DNA from: Prochlorococcus sp. AG-363-N16
GTDB lineage: Bacteria > Cyanobacteriota > Cyanobacteriia > PCC-6307 > Cyanobiaceae
Assembly: GCA_003280135.1 (NCBI GenBank)
Contig: QCFW01000004.1
Coordinates: forward strand, 1-64,000
Direction: 5' to 3'
DNA: 64,000 bases
Both the position numbers and the translations under genes were made by a program. Of this stretch, positions 49,558 through 59,927 are shown piece after piece. Each line of letters begins with the position of its first letter. Positions within the stretch are counted from its first letter, which is position 1. Under the pieces are notes generated by a model. That model ran no database searches. It saw only the letters and a list, made by a program, of their open reading frames with translations, and was not told the origin of the DNA.

Positions 49558-51159
49558 ATGAACAAGAAAGTTTTGAGTTGGCCTAAATCAGATGCTGATC
49601 ATCTAATTGTCTCATCTGCTCAAATGATAGAGCTTGAACAAGCTATTTTTGCAAGAGGTATGCCTATTGCAGCCTTGATGGAGAAAGTTGGTTTAAGAAT
49701 AAGAGATTGGTTTTTAGGGAAAAGTGAATTAGTAAATGAAGAGATAGTTGTTCTGGTTGGTCCAGGTCATAACGGTGCTGATGGCCTTGTTTTAGCAAGA
49801 GAGCTTTATTTGGCTGGTATGAACATTTATATTTGGTGTCCATTTGGACAAAAGAAGGATTTAACAAAAAAACATTTTGAATATTGCACATCTATTGGGA
49901 TTGAAAATTTGCAAAATGAACCAGAGCCTAGGAAAAAGAACATATGGATAGATGCATTGTTCGGTCTTTCTCAAGATCGACCAGTACCCGATAATATCGA
50001 AAATCTTTTTAAGTTAAGGGAAGAAAAACAGCCGGATAGACTTATAAGTTTGGATGTTCCTACTGGAATTTGCTCAGATAATGGAACTTTGCTTTCAGGT
50101 TTTGTACCTTTTTATTCTTATACATTAAGTATTGGTTTATTTAAACAAGGTTTATTACAAGATAAGGCATTACCTTATGTTGGAAAACTTGTAAGAATTG
50201 ATATTGGATTACCTTCAGAATTAGTATCTCAGTACTGTTCAGGTTCACCATTAATATTGAGCTCAGAGGATTTATTATCCTTGCCTTTTCCTACTCCAGC
50301 TGCGAACACTTATAAATATAAAAGAGGAAGAGCGCTACTGTTAGTTGGAAGTGATATTTATCTTGGAGCAGGCAACTTGGCATTGCAAGGTGCTTTAGCA
50401 AGTGGAGTAGGAAGTGTAAATGCAGTCATCCCAAAGGTTTTATCTGAATCATTATGGGAAATTTATCCTGAAGTTTTAATTAGTGGCCTAATGAAGACTT
50501 CAGCTGAAGGCAAGGCTTTATTAGCTAGTTCATTGAATGAACAAGATCTTCAGCGTGCTGATTCGGTTTTGATTGGTCCTGGCATTGGTGTTTCTAAGGA
50601 AAAATGGGAAGATTCAGAGTCCTTGCTGGCTGATTATTCAGGATTATTAGTTATTGATGCAGATGCAATTAATAGGATTGCTGCTTCATCAAAAGGTTGG
50701 GAATGGCTTTTAAGCCGCCAAGGACCTACTTGGCTTACTCCTCATAAAAAAGAATTTAATCTTCTCTTCCCTGACTTGACTGATTTGGAGCCTTTAGAAG
50801 CGGCTTCAATGGCTGCTCGAAAAAGTGAATCAACAGTATTACTTAAAGGAGCCGACTCAGTTATTGCAAGTCCGCGAGGTGAGGTATGGCAATTAGCGGA
50901 TACTTCTAGCAGTTCTGCACGAATTGGACTTGGGGATGTTTTGGCTGGATTTGCTGCAGGTATAGGCGCATTGTCTGTATCTGTCGGCAAAGGAAATGAG
51001 TCACATTTTCTTGCTGCATCGGCTTTACTTCATTCGCATGCGGCTAAAAATTGCCTAGAAGGTTCAACTGCAAGCTTGATTTCAAACTTTTTAAGCAAAT
51101 TAGTCAAAAGTAAACAAAGCGAAAATGTTTTCAAAAACACACTTAATAGTGATAAATGA
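49558..51159 (+). CDS. nnr: bifunctional NAD(P)H-hydrate epimerase / dehydratase
   Basis: A 533-residue repair enzyme for hydrated NAD(P)H. The N-terminal epimerase domain (about 1-230) has GPGHNGADGLVLAREL; the C-terminal ribokinase-like dehydratase domain has KRGRALLLVGSD, IGPGIG, WLTPHKKEFNLLFP and ARIGLGDVLAGFAAGIGA with its catalytic aspartate. ATG at 49558; 29 bases separate it from the divergent mnmA. Confidence 0.93.
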   Translation: MNKKVLSWPKSDADHLIVSSAQMIELEQAIFARGMPIAALMEKVGLRIRDWFLGKSELVNEEIVVLVGPGHNGADGLVLARELYLAGMNIYIWCPFGQKKDLTKKHFEYCTSIGIENLQNEPEPRKKNIWIDALFGLSQDRPVPDNIENLFKLREEKQPDRLISLDVPTGICSDNGTLLSGFVPFYSYTLSIGLFKQGLLQDKALPYVGKLVRIDIGLPSELVSQYCSGSPLILSSEDLLSLPFPTPAANTYKYKRGRALLLVGSDIYLGAGNLALQGALASGVGSVNAVIPKVLSESLWEIYPEVLISGLMKTSAEGKALLASSLNEQDLQRADSVLIGPGIGVSKEKWEDSESLLADYSGLLVIDADAINRIAASSKGWEWLLSRQGPTWLTPHKKEFNLLFPDLTDLEPLEAASMAARKSESTVLLKGADSVIASPRGEVWQLADTSSSSARIGLGDVLAGFAAGIGALSVSVGKGNESHFLAASALLHSHAAKNCLEGSTASLISNFLSKLVKSKQSENVFKNTLNSDK

Positions 51160-51279
51160 TAGTTTTTTGCCAGAAATGTTTACGTTTCCTCGCAAGAATC
51201 TGAAGGGTTTTTGAAGCCTGGGCCTCTTTTGCAAAATCCGTAGGAAAGTCATAGGTGATTAAATTTGGGGTAAGAGAAA

Positions 51280-52221
51280 ATGGTTTCTTCAGCGCCCAAG
51301 TCTGCTGAATCTCAAAAACGTCGCAATAGCGACCCAATTAGTTGGTATTTATCAACTATCGGTAGAGTGCCTTTATTAACACCTGCTGAGGAGATTGAGC
51401 TAGGGAATCAAGTCCAAGTAATGATGAATTTGACGGAGGATGGAACTGTTGACGAAAAAACAAAAGATTTTACTTCTCATCAGAAAAGATTAATCAGAAT
51501 TGGTAGAAGAGCAAAAGAAAGAATGATGAAGGCCAACCTTAGATTGGTTGTAAGTGTTGCGAAAAAATATCAAGGTAAAGGATTAGAGCTTTTAGATTTA
51601 GTACAGGAAGGGTCTCTTGGTCTTGAAAGAGCTGTTGAGAAATTTGACCCTACAAGAGGTTATAAGTTTTCAACATATGCTTTTTGGTGGATACGTCAAA
51701 GTATGACTAGAGCAATTGCATGTCAGTCAAGAACAATTAGGTTGCCGGTTCACTTGAGTGAAAGGCTTGCAACAATAAGAAAAATCAGTTCAGAACTCTC
51801 TCATAAGTTAGGCGCAATGCCTAATCGAGTTGAACTTGCTGAGGCTATGGATATAGAAGTTGAAGAACTTGATTCAATTTTGAGACAAGCTCTAACAACT
51901 AGTAGCTTAGATGCTCCAGTTAATGGGGATGATGGGAGAAGTTTCTTGGGAGATTTAATAGCAGATGGTTCCCAAGAGGAGCCTTTAGATAAAGTTGAAC
52001 AAAGAATTCACCAGGAGCAACTTGGTCGATGGTTAACTCATTTAAGTGAGCAAGAACAGCATGTTTTAAGGCTTAGATTTGGCCTTGAAGGAAACGAAAG
52101 ACATACTCTCGCTGAAATTGGACGATTATTACAAGTATCTCGTGAACGTGTTAGACAAGTTGAATTGAAATCATTAAGAAAATTGAGGAACCTAACCAGA
52201 AAACTTCCTGGAGGCCTTTAG
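51280..52221 (+). CDS. RNA polymerase sigma factor, sigma-70 group 2
   Basis: A 313-residue sigma factor. Region 1.2 begins DPISWYLSTIGRVPLLT, region 2 has ANLRLVVSVAKKYQGKGLELLDLVQEGSLGLERAVEKFDPTRGYKFSTYAFWWIRQ, and region 4.2 has TLAEIGRLLQVSRERVRQVE. It lacks the long region 1.1 of the principal RpoD/SigA, so it is a group 2 (alternative, non-essential) type. ATG at 51280. The next gene, pdhA, is convergent. Confidence 0.93.
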   Translation: MVSSAPKSAESQKRRNSDPISWYLSTIGRVPLLTPAEEIELGNQVQVMMNLTEDGTVDEKTKDFTSHQKRLIRIGRRAKERMMKANLRLVVSVAKKYQGKGLELLDLVQEGSLGLERAVEKFDPTRGYKFSTYAFWWIRQSMTRAIACQSRTIRLPVHLSERLATIRKISSELSHKLGAMPNRVELAEAMDIEVEELDSILRQALTTSSLDAPVNGDDGRSFLGDLIADGSQEEPLDKVEQRIHQEQLGRWLTHLSEQEQHVLRLRFGLEGNERHTLAEIGRLLQVSRERVRQVELKSLRKLRNLTRKLPGGL

Positions 52222-52251
52222 TAGAAAAATATATTTTTAATATTTAGTTTT

Positions 52252-53340
52252 TTAATCTGCCCAAATATATTTGGTTAATTCAGTTGGGTCTGGATCGTTA
52301 GCATTTAATGCGAAATCAACTGCTTCATTTACTTCTTTATCAATTTCTTTTTCAATAGACTTTAATTCTTCATTAGAAATTAATTTTTTTTCTTTTATTA
52401 CTTTTTCTAGGCCTTTTATTGGATCTCTTTTTGCCCAAAAATCTTTTTCTTCTTCTGATCTAAGTTCATCAGGATCAGCAAGAGAGTGGCCTCTGAACCT
52501 ATACGTTAAACATTCGAGAAGTGTTGGACCTTCTCCTGATCTTGCTCTCTGAATTGCTCTTTGAGTAGCTTCTCTAACTGCTAAGACGTTCATCCCGTCA
52601 ACTTCTTCTCCTTTCATCCCAAAAGCATTGGCTTTTTTCCAGATCTCTGGATCACTTGTGGCACGATCATGAGCCATCCCTATAGCCCATTTATTATTTT
52701 CAACAACAAAAATTATTGGTAGTTTCCATAGTTGAGCCATATTTAAGCATTCAAAAAATTGTCCATTGTTACAGGTTCCGTCTCCAAAGAATGCAGCTGT
52801 GACTGAATCACTAGTTTCATCTTTTAAAGCATCTTTTTTGTAACGACTAGTAAAAGCTGATCCAAGTGCAACTGGAATACCTTCTCCTATAAACGCATAT
52901 CCACCAAGCAAATGATGTTCTTTTGAAAATAGATGCATTGAACCTCCTCTGCCTTTACTGCAACCAGTTTCTTTGCCAAATAATTCACTCATTACTTCTT
53001 TGGCAGGTACTCCTGCGCTTAAAGCATGTACATGATCTCTATATGTACTGCAAAACCAATCGTGTTTAAGTTTCATGGCTCCTATTACGCCACTGCTGAC
53101 GGCTTCCTGTCCGTTGTAAAGATGAACAAAACCAAACATTTTCCCTCGGTAATACATTTCTGCACATTTATCTTCAAACCTTCTACCTAAGGTCATGTCT
53201 TTAAATAGTTTGAGCGCAGTTTCTCTGTCTAAATCACTTGACTCTCTTTCTGGGAGATGATTTAGGCGTTCTGCGTGTGAACCTTTATTCATGGAGTAAT
53301 TGTTTTCTGATGTGCTTGAGATGGCAGTTTTTCGTACCAT
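52252..53340 (-). CDS. pdhA: pyruvate dehydrogenase E1 component, alpha subunit
   Basis: Thiamine-diphosphate enzyme subunit. Contains the [31 protein letters not shown] ThDP motif, [21 protein letters not shown] and [18 protein letters not shown], the last part resembling the phosphorylation-loop region of eukaryotic E1 alpha. ATG at 53340 gives 362 residues; the TTG at 53364 would add eight. It works with E1 beta, E2 and LpdA. Confidence 0.93.
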   Translation of the reverse strand: MVRKTAISSTSENNYSMNKGSHAERLNHLPERESSDLDRETALKLFKDMTLGRRFEDKCAEMYYRGKMFGFVHLYNGQEAVSSGVIGAMKLKHDWFCSTYRDHVHALSAGVPAKEVMSELFGKETGCSKGRGGSMHLFSKEHHLLGGYAFIGEGIPVALGSAFTSRYKKDALKDETSDSVTAAFFGDGTCNNGQFFECLNMAQLWKLPIIFVVENNKWAIGMAHDRATSDPEIWKKANAFGMKGEEVDGMNVLAVREATQRAIQRARSGEGPTLLECLTYRFRGHSLADPDELRSEEEKDFWAKRDPIKGLEKVIKEKKLISNEELKSIEKEIDKEVNEAVDFALNANDPDPTELTKYIWAD

Positions 53341-53441
53341 TAGATCTTTTTCAATCTTTTTCAACTTTAAAGCTCAATGGAATAAGTATGTGCAGAGATC
53401 TTTCATATGCCTAGAGTTTCTGATTAATAGCTCATTGTTGC

Positions 53442-55520
53442 TTGGAACTCCCGATAGATCATTTTCGCCTTCTTGGAATAAGTCCTTCTGCGGATGCTGA
53501 GGAGGTACTTAGGTTTTTCCAATTGAGGTTACACCGTATCCCTCATCAAGGATTTACTCCAGAAGTTATAGCCCAGCGATCTGAATTGTTACGGAGATCT
53601 GCTGATCTTCTTTGTGACAATGTAATGAGGCAGGAATATGAATCTGCCCTTTTAAATGGTGCGGTCGGGCTCGAGTTTTCTACAAATCGTGAAGTTGCAG
53701 GACTAATTTTGTTGTGGGAGGGAGGGATGCCCTGTGATGCCTTTAGGTTGGCGAAGAGGGCTTTGAGGCCCCCTCAGGCTCCTGCGCTTGGCAGTGGCAG
53801 AGAATCTGATCTAACACTATTGGCTGCTTTGTCATGTAGAGATGCGGCCCTTAATGAACAAGAACTAAGACGATATTCAGCAGCGGCAGAGATTCTTCAA
53901 GAAGGGATTCAACTGTTGCAAAGAATGGGCAAGCTGCCAGAACAAAGAACTCTATTGGAAAGAGATTTAGAGGGATTATTACCTTATAGAATTTTAGATT
54001 TGTTAAGCAGAGATTTATCTGACAAGAACTCACGCCAAGAAGGACTGGATTTGCTTGATTATTTTGTTTTGAAGAGAGGAGGAATTGAAGGGACAAAAAT
54101 TGGCAAATCATCTTATGAGTTAACCCAAAATGATTTCGAAATCTTTTTTCAACAGATCAGAAACTTTCTGACAGTTCAGGAGCAAATAGATCTATTTCTT
54201 GCTTGGCAAAAACGAGGTTCTTCTGACGCAGGTTTCTTAGGAGCACTTTCTTTGGTGGCATCAGGTTTTTATTGGAGAAAACCTGAGCTTTTACAAAAAG
54301 CTAGAAGAAAAATAAATTCTTTGAGTTCAGAGGAATTTGACCAAAAGCCATTGCTTGGATCCATAGATCTATTACTTGGAGATGTTCGACAAGCTATGGA
54401 TTGTTTTAGAAGTACTAATGACAAGGGTTTAATTGATTGGTTGAAAAACTATCCAGGAGAACCGCTTGCAGCACTTTGTGATTACTGCAGGAATTGGCTT
54501 CAAGCAGATGTACTTTGTGGTTATAGAGATATTGAAAACAATGCTATTGATTTAGAGGCATGGTTTGGGGATAGAGATGTTCAGGATTTTATAGAAAAAA
54601 TCGAACGAAGAAGCGCCTTTCGTTTTGCAAAAGCAGGCTTCTCTTTCCTTTCAGGAATTTCTTATGAAAATTCAGTTGATAGAGAGATAGACGGGGGGGA
54701 AAATAGTTCTTTGTTGGAGAATAGTGACTCAATTCCTTTGGATCAATCAAATATAGAAAGCTTGGAAGAGGATGATCAAGAAATAGATGAAAACTTTCAG
54801 AATAGATTTCAAGAAATACTCTTAGCTTATAAAGATTCCTTAAAGGCTCAATGGACCTGCTTTAATCGTCAAAAGATTTTTTCTAATGTTAGAAAGAATA
54901 AGATAATTAATGCTCCTTTTATTATTCTATTTTTATTTATTTTTGGAGGTTCTATTGGTTTCTTTATAGTCAAAAGTAAATTCAATCAAGAAAATATTGA
55001 GGTTAAGATACCAGAAAAAATAATAAATAATGTTAATAATGATAAGGAGATTGAAGAAGAGTTTTTGGAGGAGGTTAGTAAAGAAATTGATAATAATTCT
55101 CTTTCAATATCAGATGCTAAATTTTATCCTTTACGTGATGATATACCTTCAAAAGAAAAAGTTCAACTATTGCTTGAACAATGGCTTAAAGGAAAAGCGG
55201 ATATACTTGCCGGTAAAGACAACTCCCGGCTAGCAGTTGTAGCAAGACCTGCCCTTCTCAAAATAGTTCAAGACCAACGACAGAAGGATATAGCTCTAGG
55301 TGCAAAGCAAATAATTAATGCTCAGATAACTTCACTAGAAATACTTGAGCAAACTCAAAAAAGGATTGCAGTAAGTGTGCAAATTTCTTATAGAGATAAA
55401 AGAATAGATTCTTCTGGAAAAGTATTGTCTGAGACGATTATTCCTTCTTTAAAATTAAAATATATATTAGGGCGAGAGAAAAAACTTTGGCAATTACTCG
55501 ATTTCTCAAGTGAAATGTAA
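53442..55520 (+). CDS. ftn2: ARC6/Ftn2-like cell division protein
   Basis: A 692-residue protein. A DnaJ-like N-terminus (HFRLLGISPSADAEEVLRFFQLRLHRIP) is followed by a long helical repeat region, one membrane helix near residue 495 (APFIILFLFIFGGSIGFFIV) and a C-terminal IMS-type domain (KEKVQLLLEQWLKGKADILAG). This is the Ftn2/ZipN/ARC6 layout; the protein tethers FtsZ to the membrane. The start is TTG at 53442; the in-frame stop lies 20 bases upstream. Confidence 0.9.
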   Translation: MELPIDHFRLLGISPSADAEEVLRFFQLRLHRIPHQGFTPEVIAQRSELLRRSADLLCDNVMRQEYESALLNGAVGLEFSTNREVAGLILLWEGGMPCDAFRLAKRALRPPQAPALGSGRESDLTLLAALSCRDAALNEQELRRYSAAAEILQEGIQLLQRMGKLPEQRTLLERDLEGLLPYRILDLLSRDLSDKNSRQEGLDLLDYFVLKRGGIEGTKIGKSSYELTQNDFEIFFQQIRNFLTVQEQIDLFLAWQKRGSSDAGFLGALSLVASGFYWRKPELLQKARRKINSLSSEEFDQKPLLGSIDLLLGDVRQAMDCFRSTNDKGLIDWLKNYPGEPLAALCDYCRNWLQADVLCGYRDIENNAIDLEAWFGDRDVQDFIEKIERRSAFRFAKAGFSFLSGISYENSVDREIDGGENSSLLENSDSIPLDQSNIESLEEDDQEIDENFQNRFQEILLAYKDSLKAQWTCFNRQKIFSNVRKNKIINAPFIILFLFIFGGSIGFFIVKSKFNQENIEVKIPEKIINNVNNDKEIEEEFLEEVSKEIDNNSLSISDAKFYPLRDDIPSKEKVQLLLEQWLKGKADILAGKDNSRLAVVARPALLKIVQDQRQKDIALGAKQIINAQITSLEILEQTQKRIAVSVQISYRDKRIDSSGKVLSETIIPSLKLKYILGREKKLWQLLDFSSEM

Positions 55521-55577
55521 ATGCATTTGATATAAACTAAAGTTTTTTAAATCCTTAATTTTTATAGGGGACTCATA

Positions 55578-57026
55578 ATGTTTGATGAACTCACTGCCCG
55601 CTTTGAAGATGCTGTTAAGGGATTTAGAGGTGAGAATAAGATTAGTGAAGATAACGTAGGTGATGCATTAGCTCAAGTTAGGCGAGCTTTACTTGAAGCA
55701 GATGTAAGTCTTTCAGTAGTAAAAGATTTTGTTGAAGATGTACGTGTTAATGCCCTAGGTGTTGAAGTCGTTAGAGGAGTAAAACCTGGACAGAAATTTA
55801 TTGAAGTTGTTCATCAACAATTGGTTGAAATCATGGGAGGCGCCAACTCTCCTTTGGCGAATGAAAAAGATAAAACAACAGTTATTCTTATGGCAGGTTT
55901 GCAAGGTGCAGGTAAAACAACTGCTACTGCCAAATTAGCCTTGCACCTTAAGGAGCAGGGCCGAAAAACATTAATGGTTGCTGCAGATATCTATAGGCCT
56001 GCTGCTATTGAACAGTTAACTACTTTAGGAGGGCAAATAGGGGTAGATGTTTTCAACTTAGGTAAAAATCTAAATCCTGAAGAAATCGCAATAAAAGGTC
56101 TTCAAAAGGCAAATGAAGAGGACTTTGACACTTTATTAGTTGATACGGCTGGGAGATTGCAGATAGATGATCAAATGATGGACGAAATGGTTCGTATTCG
56201 TCAATCAGTTGAGCCTGATGAAGTCCTCTTGGTTGTTGATTCAATGATTGGTCAAGAAGCTGCGGATTTGACAAAGGCTTTTCATGAGAAGGTTGGTATA
56301 ACAGGAGCTATTCTCACTAAACTTGATGGAGATTCAAGAGGTGGCGCTGCTCTTTCTATAAGGAAGATTAGTGGTCAGCCAATCAAATTTATTGGTACTG
56401 GAGAAAAAGTTGAAGCTTTAGAGCCTTTTCATCCTGAAAGGATGGCAAGTCGAATATTAGGAATGGGAGATGTTTTAACACTTGTAGAAAAGGCCCAAAA
56501 ACAAGTTGAGCTTGCAGATGCTGAAGAGATGCAAAGGAAGTTTCAAGAAGCCACCTTTGACTTTTCGGATTTTGTTAAACAGATGAGATTAATTAAACGT
56601 ATGGGCTCTTTAGGAGGCTTAATGAAAATGATTCCTGGGATGAATAAAATTGATGATGGAATGATTAAGAATGGAGAGGCTCAATTAAAGAGAATTGAAG
56701 CCATGATTGGTTCAATGACTGAAGATGAAAGAAATAAGCCTGAGTTACTTTCTTCTCAACCATCAAGGCGAAGAAGAATTGCCGAAGGGAGTGGTTATAA
56801 GACTGTTGATGTTGACAAGGTTCTGGCAGATTTTCAGAAAATGCGCGGATTTATGAAACAAATGGCTAGTGGGGCAGGAATGCCAGGAATGCCAGGAATG
56901 CCAGGAATGCCAGGAATGCCAGGAATGCCAGGCAATCCAATGGCTGGGAAAAGAGGTAAGAGTTCTAATCCTGGAGTAAAAAGACAGCGTCCTGCAAAGA
57001 AAAAGAAAGGATTTGGAGACTTATGA
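55578..57026 (+). CDS. ffh: signal recognition particle protein Ffh
   Basis: A 482-residue GTPase. N domain, then the G domain with GLQGAGKTTATAKLA, DTAGRLQ and TKLDGDSRGG, then the methionine-rich M domain that binds SRP RNA (ffs is in this window). Near the C-terminus six MPG tripeptides (bases 56880-56933) and a basic tail follow, a longer tail than common. ATG at 55578 is preceded by AGGGGA. The neighbour rpsP is typical. Confidence 0.96.
   Translation: MFDELTARFEDAVKGFRGENKISEDNVGDALAQVRRALLEADVSLSVVKDFVEDVRVNALGVEVVRGVKPGQKFIEVVHQQLVEIMGGANSPLANEKDKTTVILMAGLQGAGKTTATAKLALHLKEQGRKTLMVAADIYRPAAIEQLTTLGGQIGVDVFNLGKNLNPEEIAIKGLQKANEEDFDTLLVDTAGRLQIDDQMMDEMVRIRQSVEPDEVLLVVDSMIGQEAADLTKAFHEKVGITGAILTKLDGDSRGGAALSIRKISGQPIKFIGTGEKVEALEPFHPERMASRILGMGDVLTLVEKAQKQVELADAEEMQRKFQEATFDFSDFVKQMRLIKRMGSLGGLMKMIPGMNKIDDGMIKNGEAQLKRIEAMIGSMTEDERNKPELLSSQPSRRRRIAEGSGYKTVDVDKVLADFQKMRGFMKQMASGAGMPGMPGMPGMPGMPGMPGNPMAGKRGKSSNPGVKRQRPAKKKKGFGDL
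56880..56933 (+). repeat. six-copy 9-bp tandem repeat in ffh
   Basis: ATGCCAGGA occurs five times and ATGCCAGGC once without interruption, encoding Met-Pro-Gly six times in the M-domain tail of Ffh. Such in-frame repeats change length by slippage without breaking the frame. Confidence 0.95.
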
Positions 57027-57109
57027 CCCCTTAACGCGTTAATGTAATATTTTAGCAAGAGTGATTTGCCCTTGCCTTTATCACGTTCAACCTCAAAAGT
57101 TAATTCAAG

Positions 57110-57490
57110 ATGATTAAGCTCCGCCTGAAGCGGTTTGGAAAAAAGAGAGAAGCGAGCTTTCGTTTAGTAGCTTGTAATAGCACCTCTCGTAGAGATGGCA
57201 GACCATTGCAAGAATTGGGTTTTTATAACCCAAGAACTAAAGAAACAAGACTTGATACTGAGGCTTTAAGGCTTCGATTAAGCCAAGGAGCTCAACCTAC
57301 TGACGCTGTTAGAACTCTTTTGGAGAAAGGAGGTTTAATAGAAAAAACTGTTAGGCCTGCAGAAATCATAGGGAAAGCTAAGCAAGATTCTGAAAGAAAA
57401 TCAGCTAAAGATAGTACTAAAAATAAAAACATAGAGGAAAAGGATAAAAAATCTGATAAACCAGAAGCAGAGACTGTTAGTGAAGCCTAG
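57110..57490 (+). CDS. rpsP: 30S ribosomal protein S16
   Basis: A 126-residue ribosomal protein. The first 80 residues match S16 ([41 protein letters not shown]); residues 85-126 are a highly charged lysine/glutamate tail, common in cyanobacteria. ATG at 57110, after ffh. Confidence 0.97.
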   Translation: MIKLRLKRFGKKREASFRLVACNSTSRRDGRPLQELGFYNPRTKETRLDTEALRLRLSQGAQPTDAVRTLLEKGGLIEKTVRPAEIIGKAKQDSERKSAKDSTKNKNIEEKDKKSDKPEAETVSEA

Positions 57491-57504
57491 GAATAATAGA
57501 TTGT

Positions 57505-58476
57505 ATGTCTGAAGCAGTCTCATCTGGATGCTTCTCTATTGATTTACCTGATTCTGATGCTGCAATTGCATTGGCTGGAGCTGGTCAAAAGACATTAAAC
57601 CGGATAGAGACTATTAGTGGAGCTTCAATTGTTTTAAGAGGGTTGAAGCTTGAAATTAGTGGATTATCCAACCAAATGGAGAGAGCTGCAGCATTGGTGG
57701 AATTGATACGTCCTATTTGGCAAGATGGACAGTTTGTCTCAGCAGTTGATTTGCAAGCAGCAATAACTTCTTTAGATACTGGCAGAAAAAAAGATCATGC
57801 TCAATTGGGTCAACATATCCTTGCTAAAAGCCAACGTGGAAATTTATTGAGGCCAAGAACTTTAAGGCAAAAAACATACTGGGAGGCAATGGAAAAAAAT
57901 GAACTTACCCTTTCTCTAGGGCCGGCAGGCACGGGTAAAACATTTCTTGCGACTGTTTTTGCAGTCAGAATGTTGACTGAGCGTAAAATAGAGAGAATTA
58001 TTCTTACAAGGCCAGCAGTGGAGGCTGGAGAAAACTTAGGCTTTCTACCTGGAGATCTTCAACAAAAAGTAGATCCATATTTAAGGCCTCTTTATGATGC
58101 CTTACATACCATTCTAGGCCTAGAAAAAACATCTTCTTTTTTAGAGAAAGGGATTATAGAAGTAGCACCTTTGGCTTATATGAGAGGTAGAACATTAGAG
58201 GATGCATTTGTAATTGTTGACGAGGCTCAAAACACAACTTCTGCTCAAATGAAAATGGTTCTTACAAGACTTGGTGAAAGATCGCACATGGTCGTAACAG
58301 GAGATATTACGCAGATTGATCTGCCTAAAGGGCAAGATAGTGGACTTGTAGAAGCTATAAATATTCTTGAGAATATTAGTGGGATTGCTATTTGTCGGTT
58401 GACTTCTAAAGATATTGTTAGACACCAACTAGTTCAAAAAGTTGTTGATGCTTATGCTAAAAAAAGACAACGATAG
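57505..58476 (+). CDS. PhoH-family ATPase
   Basis: A 323-residue protein. An N-terminal KH-like segment is followed by the P-loop LGPAGTGKTFLA near residue 140, the Walker B FVIVDEAQN, and RPAVEAGENLGFLPGD and TGDITQIDLP of the PhoH family. Its cellular role is unclear; an RNA helicase-like role is suggested for some members. ATG at 57505, 14 bases after rpsP. Confidence 0.9.
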   Translation: MSEAVSSGCFSIDLPDSDAAIALAGAGQKTLNRIETISGASIVLRGLKLEISGLSNQMERAAALVELIRPIWQDGQFVSAVDLQAAITSLDTGRKKDHAQLGQHILAKSQRGNLLRPRTLRQKTYWEAMEKNELTLSLGPAGTGKTFLATVFAVRMLTERKIERIILTRPAVEAGENLGFLPGDLQQKVDPYLRPLYDALHTILGLEKTSSFLEKGIIEVAPLAYMRGRTLEDAFVIVDEAQNTTSAQMKMVLTRLGERSHMVVTGDITQIDLPKGQDSGLVEAINILENISGIAICRLTSKDIVRHQLVQKVVDAYAKKRQR

Positions 58477-58550
58477 TGACATCCGCACAACATTTTTTAC
58501 CCAATTAAAAAAAAATCTGGCAAAGTAGTAACCAAGTTATCTGGTTAATT

Positions 58551-59288
58551 ATGCCAGCAAGTAGTAATTTTCAGCAGGCAATCCGCGAAGCTCAATCAAG
58601 CGCTTTAGTTGGACCCAATGTGATAAACAAGGCTCTTCCTTATGTTGGAGGAGGTATGGTTCTCACTGCTTTAGGAGTTTTAAGTGGAATCTCACTATTA
58701 GCTTCTAACCCTTCTTTATTTCAGCCTTTATCTATTGCAGCAATAATAGGTGAACTAGTTCTTTTCTTTATGGCAACTAGTGCAGCTAATAATGCCAATA
58801 ACGGTAAAGCATTGCCTCTTTTGACAGGATTCAGCCTTTTAACAGGTTTTACCCTTAGTGGAATTGTTGCACTAGCCATTGGCACTGTAGGTATTGGTGC
58901 TGTAGGTACTGCAGCACTCGCCACAGGTATTACTTTCGTCATTGCTTCTTATGCAGGAAGACGCATGAGTGACAGTGTCGGACAAGCTCTGAGTGGGGTT
59001 GTTGGACTAGGCCTAATTGGATTGATAATTGCAATGGTTGTTCAATTGATAGGTGGCTTTTTTGCTCCAGGAATGTTTGGAGGAAGTGGACTTGAATTAA
59101 TGATTGCTGGGTTTGGAACTGTTCTTTTTGTAGGTATGTCATTTGTAGATTTTTATACAATGCCTCGTCGATATACAGATGAGCAGTATTTAGCAGGAGC
59201 CTTGGGGATGTACTTAACTTATATAAATTTGTTTGTTTTCATTCTTCGCTTAATGATTGCTCTTCAAGGAGGAGGAAGAAGAGATTAA
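58551..59288 (+). CDS. Bax inhibitor-1 (BI-1/YccA) family membrane protein
   Basis: A 245-residue protein with about seven hydrophobic helices after a polar N-terminus of 30 residues. GGMVLTALGVLSGISLL, GFSLLTGFTLSGI, ALATGITFVIASYAGRR and SFVDFYTMPRRYTDEQYLAGALGMYLTYINLFVFILRLM match the family. Members are pH-dependent calcium-leak channels in some bacteria; here the function is unknown. ATG at 58551. Confidence 0.88.
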   Translation: MPASSNFQQAIREAQSSALVGPNVINKALPYVGGGMVLTALGVLSGISLLASNPSLFQPLSIAAIIGELVLFFMATSAANNANNGKALPLLTGFSLLTGFTLSGIVALAIGTVGIGAVGTAALATGITFVIASYAGRRMSDSVGQALSGVVGLGLIGLIIAMVVQLIGGFFAPGMFGGSGLELMIAGFGTVLFVGMSFVDFYTMPRRYTDEQYLAGALGMYLTYINLFVFILRLMIALQGGGRRD

Positions 59289-59321
59289 AACTATATTTAT
59301 CTAAAAGCTTTAAGATGCCTA

Positions 59322-59357
59322 AAAAGCGTAGAGTTTGCTTTAAAACTCTACGCTTTT
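59322..59357. terminator. bidirectional terminator between convergent genes
   Basis: A perfect 15-bp stem AAAAGCGTAGAGTTT / AAACTCTACGCTTTT with a six-base loop. A and T runs on either side allow use on both strands. It serves the BI-1 gene and the minus-strand gene ending at 59348, whose stop codon lies inside the stem. Confidence 0.88.
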
Positions 59358-59875
59358 CCTTTTTCTGCTACGAAATAAATACTTTCTGCAATAGCTAACC
59401 TTTGTTCAACATCGTAACCCCAACGATTAAAGAATTGAACATCTTCTCCTTCTCCCTCAGTAGCCGCTATTAAAAGATCAAGTCTTTTTTTGACTAAAGT
59501 TGATTCAAGTTTTTTTAAAAGATCAATACATCTTTCTTTTATTCGTTCTGAGCCGCTTTGTAGTTCAGACTCTTTGCTCTTTTTGTGATGTAAAGACATT
59601 GCTGTGCTCATGGCTAAGTTTCTTGCAGTAATGTCAACGACCGCTTCCCCTGCATTTCTAAGTTGAATTAATAAAGATTCAGGAATACGATCCATAAGAG
59701 CTGATTCACTTGAAAGACTAATGGCAAAAAAGGCCCTGATACCATTTTTTGTTTCCAAAAGTTCTGCCACTCTGTCTGCTAAAACTTCATCACTTAGTTC
59801 ATCTTTGTCCCAGGCACTGCACCATAAAGTTGCTGCACTGAGAGCTTCTTCAAAAGAGGGCTTTTTCTTTTTCAT
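59348..59875 (-). CDS. conserved protein of unknown function
   Basis: A 175-residue, mostly helical soluble protein. Segments such as FEEALSAATLWCSAWDKDELSDEVLADRVAELL and SLLIQLRNAGEAVVDITARNLAMSTAM appear well ordered, but no domain or motif is recognised. ATG at 59875. It is divergent from era with 52 bases between the starts. Its stop lies in the shared terminator. Confidence 0.78.
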   Translation of the reverse strand: MKKKKPSFEEALSAATLWCSAWDKDELSDEVLADRVAELLETKNGIRAFFAISLSSESALMDRIPESLLIQLRNAGEAVVDITARNLAMSTAMSLHHKKSKESELQSGSERIKERCIDLLKKLESTLVKKRLDLLIAATEGEGEDVQFFNRWGYDVEQRLAIAESIYFVAEKGKA

Positions 59876-59927
59876 AGCTTTATCTGATTTTTTTAGTAAG
59901 GCTATAAGGGAGTTATTAATTTAATTA

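Noticed and set aside
52225-52238. AAAAATATATTTTT palindrome between the sigma factor and pdhA
   Set aside because: AT-only sequence of this length is common here and would be a weak hairpin.
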